Translations under genes and position numbers: made by a program
Shown here: positions 48,701-56,548 of the stretch, piece after piece
How the letters are laid out: each line of letters begins with the position of its first letter
Position numbering within the stretch: the stretch's first letter is position 1
Source of the DNA: Candidatus Limnocylindrales bacterium
GTDB lineage: Bacteria; Desulfobacterota; Binatia; UBA1149; CAITLU01
Direction of reading: 5' to 3'
Length of the DNA: 64,000 nt
Assembly: GCA_035571835.1 (NCBI GenBank)
Contig: DATNBU010000010.1
Coordinates: forward strand, 1 to 64,000
Notes under the pieces: generated by a model
Databases searched by the model: none
The model's input: the letters and a program-made list of their open reading frames with translations, nothing else
What the model was told of the DNA's origin: nothing

Positions 48701-49150
48701 GCCCGCCGTCTTGTTCACGTCGGCAATGGCCCACAGGAAGCTCGTGCCCGACGGCCGTCCGCTGATCGTGGCCGAGCATCCGATCTGCGCGACCGACCCG
48801 GCCGCCAGGCTCGGCGTCGAGATATTGCACAGGATCGGGTCCGTCGACGTGACCGAAGAGGAGTCCTGGTTGATGCGTACGCGCGTGGTCGACGCGAGGG
48901 CGCTCGACGAGCCCTGATTCTTGATGTCCATCGTCAGGTGGACGACCGTGCCGTTGGCACCGCTCGACGGATCGACGGCAAGATTCTGGACCACCAGATC
49001 GGGGGCGGCCGTCGCTGGAGACGCGATCGCGACCGCAGCAAGCAGGAGGGCACCGCCAACGACGCGCAAGGAAGCGGACAACCGGCGGCTACGCCGCCCG
49101 AAGACCGCCAGGACGGCAGCGTAAGCCGCGGACTCATGTCTTTGTTTCAT
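45728..49150 (-). CDS. Secreted protein with six CARDB repeats and a C-terminal M23 peptidase-like domain
   Basis: The 1140-residue product has a long N-terminal signal region (VVGGALLLAAVAIASPATAA), then six CARDB adhesion-like domains of about 115 residues, each opening with a DLVV-x-S/N-type strand and repeating VxNQGT and RxNTRxxxNDR-like segments. An M23 (LytM) domain follows, with zinc-ligand candidates His815 and Asp819 in HSGADLR, His885 in VYAHLG and His918 in QLHFDVL. The usual HLH is QLH, so the first catalytic His is replaced. About 200 further residues follow. It likely acts in the envelope, as a weak hydrolase or binding module. It ends 30 bp from the regulator's 3' end (convergent). 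Confidence 0.8.
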   Translation of the reverse strand: MKQRHESAAYAAVLAVFGRRSRRLSASLRVVGGALLLAAVAIASPATAAPDLVVQNLAVDPSSGANGTVVHLTMDIKNQGSSSALASTTRVRINQDSSSVTSTDPILCNISTPSLAAGSVAQIGCSATISGRPSGTSFLWAIADVNKTAGQENVTNDRSHISFDVSNQSPDLIVTSLSLVPKSLRNGEEISIGVTIKNQGTANAQSSTTRVRINQDPATVLSTDAILCNILTPQIAAGASVEVGCELTLSARPAGTNYVWAIADVNKTAGQSDTTNDRRSGSITVSSEATDLVVDSVTVDPPIGANGKSITISAVIRNQGTAQAPATVTRVRIGIDPEILSSTDPSLCGAIDTPSLDPGETTLVTCKPELSGRPAGVNYIWVVADATNLAGQSDRTNDRLSAEFTIDPQSTPDMIVKSVTVSPSNPASGSMVTLTARIANDGKTGAPASKTRFVINQNPAGVGEEGDIILCEQINTPSLSSGSSILINCKPTLTDVPAGPSFVWAVADATGLTGEANRDNNTRSVALNVEPGPAPDLVIDSIVATPASAGTGGAVSITAIIRNQGVGNAAASSARIRLSRHADGAFETDPIVCDAIATEALVAGSAIPVSCTWTLTSEAPGTAYLWITADVDDTAGQINRTNDSASRAFTILAPDAADLAITRLVVRPRKVRNGQGVVIRARVDNLGSKKAKASLMTFRINQDPNDVSPADEVLCSARPTPALAPTESASVRCAVQIENRPLGENVVWAIADTTGVSGDGVPSNNIARKILTVEPACTDPEISPVLEWPIEQVRVVEDYASYGSVPLSGGHLGYHSGADLRSQLPIAADQLPVYAAADGEVVLVKKACPSPADPVVNPPSGSCAAGWGNFVVVRHGDGISTVYAHLGEVSAVPGCVVAGDRIGTVGSSGSVTNPVQLHFDVLADLADPVTRQQLGIEHYRKFHPFIGRTPESDDGLRQTHLDPRDFMTRNRIRITADTVASRGRVTGGTAAYLAKDQEYVSYGELVPGYVMIDLPWPKTPEDGAPYSDDKRYGWVSIANTTVLATGLMPGTRRVDGYTLFQLDGVGSNYVSLRELPSAASAEITKAWGGQQFAPAGLPFTDTVSGQVWQPLFVPGTAATGTGKPRKAFVEADLLGPPPGH

Positions 49151-49324
49151 GGGGGCACGCGAAGTGTGCCAGAACCCGATCGGTCATAACAGTGACGATC
49201 GCGCGCCACTCGGCCCGCGAGCGAACACGGCCCGAATTGTCACAGCCGCCATAACCCGCAATAAGGGGGTCCATTTTACTGGCGATTTCGTGCTGGGAGC
49301 AGGTTCGCTCGAGGCTCTTTTTCC

Positions 49325-50728
49325 GTGACGACGAACACCCGACTGTCTCCGCTCGAACGCTTCCTTTCGACCTTCACCGATATCCGGCCGGGCGAGGGCA
49401 TCACTGGCCTCGTGATGTTCGCGAACGTGTTCGTGATCCTGTGCGCGTACTATTTCGTCAAGCCGCTGCGCGACGCATGGATCGCGGTCTCGCACGTCGA
49501 GGGTCTTTCGGGCATGGAGCTCAAGGCGTACTCGAGCTTCCTGCAGAGCCTGCTGCTTGCCGGCATCGCGAGCGGGTTCGCGAGACTCTCGGGCCGTGTC
49601 GACAAGCGAAAGCTCGTCACCGGCAGCACGCTCGTCTGCATCTCCAACCTCGTCCTGTTCTGGATGGCGTATCCCGGCGTGATGATCGAGAACCTGCCGT
49701 TCGCGGGCGTGGTCTTCTATCTGTGGGTCGGAATGTTCGGCGTCTTCATCGTCGCGCAGTTCTGGACGATGGCGGCCGACATGTATGCGGGCGAGTCCGG
49801 CACGCGCCTGCTGCCGATGATCGCAATCGGCGCGACGGCGGGTGCGGCCTTCGGCTCGCTCGTGATCGGCCGGCTCGTCAGCAGCGGGGTGTTCAGCAGC
49901 GGCAGCTTCCTGCTGCTCGCCACGCTCCCGCTCGCGCTGTCCATTTGGCTGACGCACATGGCCGATGTGCGCGGCCCGGTCGGCACAGGTCCGCGCCCCG
50001 CGTCGGCGAGCACGAAGGCGACGCCGGCGGAAGTGAAGTCGCGCGGCAAGGGTGCGCTGTCGCTGATCTTCCGGACGCCGTACCTCGTCAGCGTCGCGGT
50101 CGTGATCCTGCTGTGCAACTGGGTCAACACCAACGGCGAAAACCTGATGTTCAGCGTGCTGCAGGACGCCCTCAGGGCGCAGGCCGCAGGCCAGGGCTTG
50201 ACCGGCGACCAGCTGCAGAGCTTCATCGGCGACGGCACGACGATCTTCTACGGGAATTTCTTCATCTGGGTGAACGTGATCGCGCTCATCGCGCAGGCCT
50301 TCGTCGCATCGCGATTGCTGCGATACGGCGGCTTCGGTGCCATCATGATGCTGCTTCCGGTGGTCTCGACCGTGGCATACTCGACGATGGCGTTCCTGCC
50401 GATGCTCGGAATCGTTCGCATGTTCAAGACGGCCGAGAACTCGATCGACTATTCGATCAACAAGACCGCCCAGCAGGTGCTGTGGCTGCCGACGAGCTCG
50501 GAAACCAAATACCGGGCAAAGCCTGCCATCGATTCGCTGTTCGTGCGGATGGGTGACGGGTTCGCCGCGCTCACGGTCCTGCTGGGTGCGCGAATGCTCG
50601 ACCTGTCGAACCGCTCGCTGTTCCTCGTCAACGTTGCGCTGGCCGTGACCTGGCTCGTCCTGTCCTTCGCGATTACCCGTACGTACGCGCGAATGGTGAA
50701 GGAGCACGAGCGCGAGGGGGCCTCCTGA
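49325..50728 (+). CDS. Npt1/Npt2-family (ATP/ADP carrier-like) membrane transporter
   Basis: The 467-residue protein has about 11-12 membrane helices and resembles the nucleotide-transporter branch of the MFS seen in Chlamydia and Rickettsia (Npt/Tlc) and in free-living bacteria. Family-like features are AYYFVKPLRDAWIAVS near residue 41 and FKTAENSIDYSINKTAQQVLW near 360-380, a motif shared by ATP/ADP translocases. It starts at GTG 49325. The upstream gap (49151-49324) is divergent with the CARDB gene and may hold two promoters; TTGTCA at 49235 is only a weak -35 candidate. The substrate could be a nucleotide or something else. Confidence 0.75.
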   Translation: MTTNTRLSPLERFLSTFTDIRPGEGITGLVMFANVFVILCAYYFVKPLRDAWIAVSHVEGLSGMELKAYSSFLQSLLLAGIASGFARLSGRVDKRKLVTGSTLVCISNLVLFWMAYPGVMIENLPFAGVVFYLWVGMFGVFIVAQFWTMAADMYAGESGTRLLPMIAIGATAGAAFGSLVIGRLVSSGVFSSGSFLLLATLPLALSIWLTHMADVRGPVGTGPRPASASTKATPAEVKSRGKGALSLIFRTPYLVSVAVVILLCNWVNTNGENLMFSVLQDALRAQAAGQGLTGDQLQSFIGDGTTIFYGNFFIWVNVIALIAQAFVASRLLRYGGFGAIMMLLPVVSTVAYSTMAFLPMLGIVRMFKTAENSIDYSINKTAQQVLWLPTSSETKYRAKPAIDSLFVRMGDGFAALTVLLGARMLDLSNRSLFLVNVALAVTWLVLSFAITRTYARMVKEHEREGAS

Positions 50729-50745
50729 TCCCGATACGGCGGTTC

Positions 50746-53700
50746 GTGCAGCGGGCGCGCCGAGCGCTCGCCGTCGAGCCCGGCGAGACCGCGCTCGTCG
50801 CGTGGTCGGCGCTCACGCTGTTCCTGATCGAATGGGCTTCGGTCGCCGTCTCGAACGCGAGCGACACGATGTTCCTCAAGCGTGTCGGCGTCGATTACGT
50901 GCCGATCGTGTTCCTTGCCAATTCGCTGCTGCTCACGGCGACGACGCTTGCCGCCGGCAATCTCGCGGCGCGCTACGACCTGAAGCGCCTGCTGACAGGC
51001 ACGTTCTGCGCGCTGTCGATCCTGCTGTTCGTGCTCTGGGGGCTCGTGCTCGCCGGAGTGCCGTCGATCCCGACCACGCTCGTCATCCTCTCCAAGCAGA
51101 TCGACGTGATCGCGGCGCTGATGTTCTGGACGGTCGTGGCGGGCCTCATGACGAGCCGGCAGGGCAAGCGCCTGGTCGGCCTGATGACGGCCGGCGGCAC
51201 GTTCGGAACGATCCTCGGAAGCTTCTCGTCCGGAATCTTCGGACGCCTGCTCGGCATTCCATCGCTGCTTGCGGTTGCCGGCGTCGCGTTCGCGTTCGCG
51301 ACTCTCGCGTCGATCCCGCTCGGTGCGAGCGCGCAGCGCCGCCTCTATCGCCGCGGCGCGCCGCCGGCTCCCGACCAGGACCAGCGGCCGCACATCGTCG
51401 CGTTCTGGAAAGAAAGCTCGCTGTTTCGCGTGCTCGCGCTGACGTCGTTTCTGGCCGGCGTGCTCGGCCCGATGCTCTACTATTCGTTCTCGTGCGCGGC
51501 CGATCTCGCGACGCGCACGGCCGACGGCGAGCAGCGCCTTCTCAGCCTGTACGGTGCGCTGCGCGGCTGGATCAACGTGGGCGTTCTTGTCGTCCAGGTC
51601 GGCGGCAGCGCGATGCTGTTCCGACGCATCGGCGTGCCACTTGCCGCAACGGTCGCGCCGGCAGCGTACGTGTTCGGCCTTACCGGCCTCGGCGTCGCGT
51701 TCGGGCTGCCGACCGCGATGCCGGCGACGACCGGCACCGGCGTTCTCGACCACACGATTTACGAGCCGGCACAGCGGATCCTCAGTGCGCTGCTTCCGCT
51801 CAAGATCCGGGTAGCCGCGACCAGCGTCATCCAGGGGCCTGCCAAAAGAGCCGGAGCGGCGCTCGGAAGCCTGCTGGTTCTGGCGGTGATCGCGACCGTT
51901 CACGATCCGTCGTGGGTGGCCATCGTCGGGCTTCCGATTGCCGGCGGGTGGCTGCTGCTCGCGCTCAGCCTCTGGCAGAACTATTCGAACCTGCTGCTCG
52001 AGGCGGCGCGGGTACCGTCGTCGGATGCGAACGCGGAAGACGCACGCGCATCGCTGCTCGACACGTCGACGCTTCGCACCCTCGAACAGAACCTGGTCGG
52101 CAGCGACATCGCCCGCTGCCAGGCGGCGTGCGATCTTTTCGAAGACGCCCCGCCGGTGATCGCAATCGAAGCGTTGACGCGCGCGCTCTCGTCGGCACCG
52201 ATGACGAATCATCCGATGCTGCTCGAGACGCTCGATCACGTGCTCGCCGATACGGCGGTGGATACGAGCGGCGGCGACGGCGACGGCTGGCCGGCGCTGC
52301 CCGGAGGCGCAGCCGTCGCGGCGGTGGCGCGCAACGTTGCGAACAACCTCGTGCGCGTGCTCGAGTCTTCCGATCACCTGATCCCGTCCGAACGCGCCAA
52401 GCTCCTGCATATTCTCGGACGCGCGTCGATCGGCCGCGCGGTGCCCGACACCGTACGCGAGGCGCTCGAACAGGCACGCACCGACCAGACGCCGCCGGTC
52501 GCGCTCGCCGCCGAGGTCGCGAACATGCGGGCCGGCCTCGTCGAATCGAATCCCGACCGCCTCGAGGAAATCGTCGGCGCGGCGCTCGAAGGCGACGATG
52601 CCGCCGCGCGAGCGATTGCGCTGGCCGAGCTGCGCTTCGAGCTGCTGCGCGGCGACGATCGCGAGTCGGTCTGGAACCGCCGTCTCAAGCTTCTGATGGA
52701 TCACCTTGCGCGTGCGGCGGCATTGCCGGCATCACACGCGCCGGCAGGCAACGGCTCCAAAGAGACAACGTGCGCAGCGCGAGGCTGCGCGGAGGCGATC
52801 GACGCGCTCGCCGACGTGGCGCTCGGGCACCGTGAGGCGATCGCGCGCTGCGCACCGGTGGTGATCGCGCTGGCCGATGACGAGGACGTCGAGGTGCGAC
52901 GCGCCGTGCTACGGTTCATCGGGAATTCCGGTCTTGCCGGACATGCGCGGCTGCTCGCCGAACGGTTGTCGTCGCGCAGCGCGGTAGAGTCGCAGGCCGC
53001 GCGCGAAGCCCTCGAGACGCTCGGTCCGGCGGCTGCCGATGCGCTGCTCTATGCGCTGCGCCACGGCAGCCGCAAGACGAGAGAGTACCTGCCGGCAATG
53101 CTTCGCGAGATCCGCGTCGACCGCGACGCGCTGAAGGCGGTCATCGACCGCGAGCTGCAGCGCAGTCACGAGCTGCTCATGCTGGTCGGCGTGCTCGAAG
53201 CTTCGGCCGTCTCCAAGCTCGTGCTGCAGCGGCTTCGCGAACGCGTTGACGAAAGCCTGCGCGTCGCTCTCGAGCTGGTCGCGACCACTCTCGAGGACGA
53301 TCGCATCACGAATGTCTGCCGCTCCCTCGGACGCGCGTGGAACATGCGCGATCGCGCCGTGCTGCTCGAAGCGCTCGAAGCGCTCCTGCCGCCGGACGAG
53401 CGCAGCAGGCTGTTGCCGCTTCTCGAGGAACACGGCGCGCAGCGTCTCGCCGCTACCGCGGCCCACGCGCTCGGGCGACGTCTTCCGACGATGGAGGAAG
53501 CGATCGCGGCGGCTCTCGAGTCGCACGATCCGCTCACAACCGGGCTCATCGTCGCGACGGTCGATCATGAGCTGCTTGCGCGGGTGGCACCGTGGCTGGA
53601 CCTCGATGCGGCGCTACGGGTATTTTCCGAACGACGGCCGCAACACGGGCCGGGCCGCGTCACAGTCGACGGCGCGACCGCCGGCTCGGCGGCCGAAGAC

Positions 53701-54255
53701 GCCGGCACTGCAGGCGCCGGATCCGCGAGCGCCGGCACCGCGAGCGCGGGAACCGCGAGCGCCGGAATCGCGAGCGCGGGAACCGCGAGCGTCGGAGGAA
53801 AGGAGCGATTCATGCTGAGCCAGGTCGAAACCATGCTTCATCTGCGGGCGCTCGACCTGTTCGATGGGCTCACGACGCGCCAGCTTGCCGAGCTCGCCCG
53901 CGTCGCCCGCGAGATCAAGGTACCCGCCGGCAGCACGATCGTTGCCGAAGGCGAATTCGACGATCGCATGTACTTCATCGTCAGCGGCAACGTGCGCATC
54001 ACGAAGGCCGGCCAGACCGTTGCCGAGCTCGGGGCGCGCGACTTCTTCGGCGAGATGGCGGTGTTCGACGGCGAAACCCGCTCGGCGACGGCAACCACCA
54101 CAGAAGAAACCTGGCTGCTGCTGATCTCGCGCGACGACCTTTTCGAGGTCATGGAAGACCAGCCGGCGATTGCGATCGGGATCTGTCAGACGCTGGTGCG
54201 GCGCGTGCGCGCGATGCTCAACGAGCGCTCGGTAGCGTCGGCGACCTCGGTCTGA
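50746..54255 (+). CDS. Npt/MFS-like membrane domain fused to HEAT repeats and a cyclic-nucleotide-binding domain
   Basis: The 1169-residue protein has an N-terminal membrane part (~residues 20-425, about 12 helices) that resembles the preceding transporter (FLKRVGVDYVPIVFLANSLL, HTIYEPAQRILSALLPLKIR), a cytoplasmic HEAT-like helical region (~430-960; e.g. DEDVEVRRAVLRFIGNSGLA), a Ser/Ala/Gly-rich tandem-repeat linker and a cNMP-binding domain (~1023-1169; GEFDDRMYFIVSGNVRI and FFGEMAVFDGETRSATATT). It starts at GTG 50746, 17 bp after the transporter gene, so the two likely form an operon. The cNMP domain may gate or regulate transport; alternatively the protein is a sensor. Confidence 0.75.
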   Translation: MQRARRALAVEPGETALVAWSALTLFLIEWASVAVSNASDTMFLKRVGVDYVPIVFLANSLLLTATTLAAGNLAARYDLKRLLTGTFCALSILLFVLWGLVLAGVPSIPTTLVILSKQIDVIAALMFWTVVAGLMTSRQGKRLVGLMTAGGTFGTILGSFSSGIFGRLLGIPSLLAVAGVAFAFATLASIPLGASAQRRLYRRGAPPAPDQDQRPHIVAFWKESSLFRVLALTSFLAGVLGPMLYYSFSCAADLATRTADGEQRLLSLYGALRGWINVGVLVVQVGGSAMLFRRIGVPLAATVAPAAYVFGLTGLGVAFGLPTAMPATTGTGVLDHTIYEPAQRILSALLPLKIRVAATSVIQGPAKRAGAALGSLLVLAVIATVHDPSWVAIVGLPIAGGWLLLALSLWQNYSNLLLEAARVPSSDANAEDARASLLDTSTLRTLEQNLVGSDIARCQAACDLFEDAPPVIAIEALTRALSSAPMTNHPMLLETLDHVLADTAVDTSGGDGDGWPALPGGAAVAAVARNVANNLVRVLESSDHLIPSERAKLLHILGRASIGRAVPDTVREALEQARTDQTPPVALAAEVANMRAGLVESNPDRLEEIVGAALEGDDAAARAIALAELRFELLRGDDRESVWNRRLKLLMDHLARAAALPASHAPAGNGSKETTCAARGCAEAIDALADVALGHREAIARCAPVVIALADDEDVEVRRAVLRFIGNSGLAGHARLLAERLSSRSAVESQAAREALETLGPAAADALLYALRHGSRKTREYLPAMLREIRVDRDALKAVIDRELQRSHELLMLVGVLEASAVSKLVLQRLRERVDESLRVALELVATTLEDDRITNVCRSLGRAWNMRDRAVLLEALEALLPPDERSRLLPLLEEHGAQRLAATAAHALGRRLPTMEEAIAAALESHDPLTTGLIVATVDHELLARVAPWLDLDAALRVFSERRPQHGPGRVTVDGATAGSAAEDAGTAGAGSASAGTASAGTASAGIASAGTASVGGKERFMLSQVETMLHLRALDLFDGLTTRQLAELARVAREIKVPAGSTIVAEGEFDDRMYFIVSGNVRITKAGQTVAELGARDFFGEMAVFDGETRSATATTTEETWLLLISRDDLFEVMEDQPAIAIGICQTLVRRVRAMLNERSVASATSV
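53725..53799 (+). repeat. Five 15-bp tandem repeats coding the linker before the cNMP domain
   Basis: Five 15-bp units of the type GCGAGCGCSGGAACC encode (A-S-A-G-T)n. Units 2 and 4 are identical, giving a 30-bp higher-order pattern. The last unit degenerates into GGAGGA. Such repeats can vary in copy number, changing linker length in steps of five residues without breaking the frame. Confidence 0.8.
53801..53814 (+). promoter_or_regulatory. Internal Shine-Dalgarno and ATG that could translate the cNMP domain alone
   Basis: AGGAG (53801-53805) lies six bases before the in-frame ATG at 53812, right after the repeat linker. Initiation here would give a 147-residue cyclic-nucleotide-binding protein starting MLSQVETML and ending with the full-length stop. 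The site could be a remnant of an earlier separate gene or a live internal start. Confidence 0.45.
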
Positions 54256-54276
54256 ATACGCTGCGACCCGCTCGCG

Positions 54277-55263
54277 CTACTTCACCTTGATGCGACCCTT
54301 GTCGACGTCGGCAAGCAGCGTCTTCACCCGCTTCTCGAGCTTGTCGATCTCCTTGCGCGTCAGCCCGAACTGGATGTGACCATTCGGTTCGCGGACGCCC
54401 TTGGACGGCTGCAGGTCGGGGCCGGGCTGCACGACGTGGTAGACGCCGTCCTTGTCGAGCGCGACTTCGATGATCGTCTCGAGCTTGTCCATCCTGGCCC
54501 GGTCGATGGTGCGCAGCCGGTCGATGCTGCGGCGATTCAGATACGGCACGCGGATCTTGTTCCAGTTGGTCACGAAGAAATTCCACGGGAAGCCCTCGAA
54601 CGCGATTCCGTTGTCGACGGCGAACACGCGAGGATCGGAGGGATCGGTCGACACCATCAGGTTGCCCTGGCGCCCGTCGCGATGGTCGACGAGGTACGTC
54701 AGCAGGTTGAAGTCGGCCATGTTGCGCGCGAACAGCGGGTCGGACTTGAAGCGCTCGGGGTTCCAGAACTTCAGCGGCGCATCGACGTCGGAAAGCCACA
54801 CCGAGAGGATGCCGAGCACACACTTCGTGCCCTTGACGCTCGCCACCGGCGTCGGGGAGATCGCCTTGTACGCGTCGAGTGGAATGCAGTACGGGACCGC
54901 CGTCGGCACGACGTAGTCATTCTCGTCGAGGAACCACTTCTGGACTTCGTACGCGGCGAGCTCCTTGCGCGGCGAGTTGTTCCAGCCGTCGAGGCCTCCT
55001 GGCGGGACGGCTTTCCATTTGACCTTCACCTCGGCGCCGTCGGGAAACGCGATCTTCAGCTTGGACGCACCGGTGACGCCGCCGCCTGCGCTCTTGACCT
55101 CCTTGATCGTGAACTGTCCCGACTCGAGATGGTGCTCGATTTCCTTCGAGCCCATGGGCCAGTTGCGCGGGAGTCCTTCGGCGAACGCGCTGGAGACCGG
55201 CAGACCGGCGAGGAGCAAAGCGGGCAGAACGGAATGGACTACGGTGGAACGTTGAAGGATCAA
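54277..55263 (-). CDS. Predicted secreted kinase-like protein (PI3/4-kinase or Fam20C-type motifs)
   Basis: The 328-residue protein starts with a signal peptide (VVHSVLPALLLAGLPVSSAFA). Motifs resemble the PI3/4-kinase/HipA/Fam20C superfamily: a lysine strand near VKVKWK (Lys80-84), Glu101 in RKELAAYEVQKWF, the catalytic-loop-like HRDGRQGN at 194-201, and AVDNGIAFE with Asp217, close to the metal-binding AIDNGLAF of type II PI4-kinases. The order and spacing fit. It overlaps the upstream beta-lactamase-like gene by 4 bp, so they are probably one operon. Extracytoplasmic location and kinase activity are inferred; a plain hypothetical protein is the fallback. Confidence 0.55.
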   Translation of the reverse strand: MILQRSTVVHSVLPALLLAGLPVSSAFAEGLPRNWPMGSKEIEHHLESGQFTIKEVKSAGGGVTGASKLKIAFPDGAEVKVKWKAVPPGGLDGWNNSPRKELAAYEVQKWFLDENDYVVPTAVPYCIPLDAYKAISPTPVASVKGTKCVLGILSVWLSDVDAPLKFWNPERFKSDPLFARNMADFNLLTYLVDHRDGRQGNLMVSTDPSDPRVFAVDNGIAFEGFPWNFFVTNWNKIRVPYLNRRSIDRLRTIDRARMDKLETIIEVALDKDGVYHVVQPGPDLQPSKGVREPNGHIQFGLTRKEIDKLEKRVKTLLADVDKGRIKVK

Positions 55264-56327
55264 GGCGGACCTCCTGCGGCTTTGCCGGCATCACCGAACA
55301 GATGATCGATCAGGCGTCGGGTCACAAGCGCGATGCCGTCGCCACGATACGGCGGGCTCGCGTCGGTAAAAAACGCCAGCACGAATTCGCGGCCGGAAGG
55401 GTCGCGCACGATCCCGGCATCGGCGTAGATCGGGCCCCATGTGCCGCTCTTCGAGTAAACTTCGACGCCGGCCGTCGACGACGCCCCTCCGGCAATCCGG
55501 TGCAGGAGGTGAGGCTGTTCACGAACATCGCGGCGCATGCGGCGGCGCACGGTCTCGGAGTCGGCCGGAGTGAGCGCGCGATCGGTGGCGAGAAGCGCGA
55601 GCAGGCGCGCGGTGCCGGAAGCGGTCATCGCCTGGCGGTTCGGAAACTCGCCGCCGCTTACCGCGAGACCTCCGGCCACGGTGCGATCGCGCAGGAACTG
55701 CTGGTCGCGGCCGAAAAGGTCGCCGCCGCCGTCGTATGTCGGACTGACCGCGTGCAGGTCGTCGATCCCGAGCTCCTGAAGCCATCCCTTCACGGCGAGT
55801 CGCCGGTCACGATATGTGCGGTATTCTTCGGCGCCGAGCTCGGGTCCCGGCTCGGTGCCTGTGATGCGCGAAAAGACTTTCTGCGTGGCCTTGTTGCTGC
55901 TTTCGCGGATCATCGCGGACAGCTCGGCGTCGAGCGCCGGATCGATACGGAGCCTGCCGCGTTCCTGCCACGCGTAGGCGGCCATCAGGTAGACGAACTT
56001 GACGACGCTTGCCGGGTAGACCTTCTGGTCGCCGCGCACCGCCGCCAGAACCGGAGACGACGGGTCGCGAAGGTCGATCACCGCGATCCTCGGTGCGGAG
56101 GCAAGAAGCTTCGCATCGCTGCGACCGATTTCTGCCAGGCTGCGGTCGAGGAACGACTGAAGCTCGGACGACGGCTTGATCGACGCGAGAAAGGCCCTGG
56201 CACGTCCAGCATCGACCGGGACGGAGGACGCGCCGGGATCCGCCGGCGGGGCGGACAAGGGCTCGGCCGCTGCTGCGACCGCGGTCGCAGCAAACAGACT
56301 CAGCACCGCTGCGGTGACGCGTCGCAT
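55260..56327 (-). CDS. Class A beta-lactamase-related serine hydrolase
   Basis: The 355-residue exported protein (signal MRRVTAAVLSLFAATAVAAA) shows the three class A/PBP motifs: Ser107-x-x-Lys110 in YPASVVKFVYL, SSN at 143-145 in RESSNKATQK, and KSG at 293-295 in YSKSGTWGP. It may be a beta-lactamase, a DD-peptidase or esterase; the sequence does not decide. Its stop overlaps the kinase-like gene start by 4 bp. It is divergent from the dikinase-like gene across a 221-bp gap (56328-56548) in which I see no gene. Confidence 0.85.
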   Translation of the reverse strand: MRRVTAAVLSLFAATAVAAAAEPLSAPPADPGASSVPVDAGRARAFLASIKPSSELQSFLDRSLAEIGRSDAKLLASAPRIAVIDLRDPSSPVLAAVRGDQKVYPASVVKFVYLMAAYAWQERGRLRIDPALDAELSAMIRESSNKATQKVFSRITGTEPGPELGAEEYRTYRDRRLAVKGWLQELGIDDLHAVSPTYDGGGDLFGRDQQFLRDRTVAGGLAVSGGEFPNRQAMTASGTARLLALLATDRALTPADSETVRRRMRRDVREQPHLLHRIAGGASSTAGVEVYSKSGTWGPIYADAGIVRDPSGREFVLAFFTDASPPYRGDGIALVTRRLIDHLFGDAGKAAGGPP

Positions 56328-56548
56328 GAAGGGTCGACTATAGCCAAGCCCGCGGATCTGCGAAATGAACGCCGGTCCTCGTACGGGGCTTCTTCGTGCG
56401 GCGATTCCGGGCTATCCAGCGAATGGGACGCGAATCGCACGCGATCGGTCACGCCACGACGAATGCGCAAGGTCGCGCAACGGACCCGCGAAGCAAGCGA
56501 AGCTGACCAACGTGAGCCGCGGGCAGCGGCCCACCGAAGGAGAACGAG

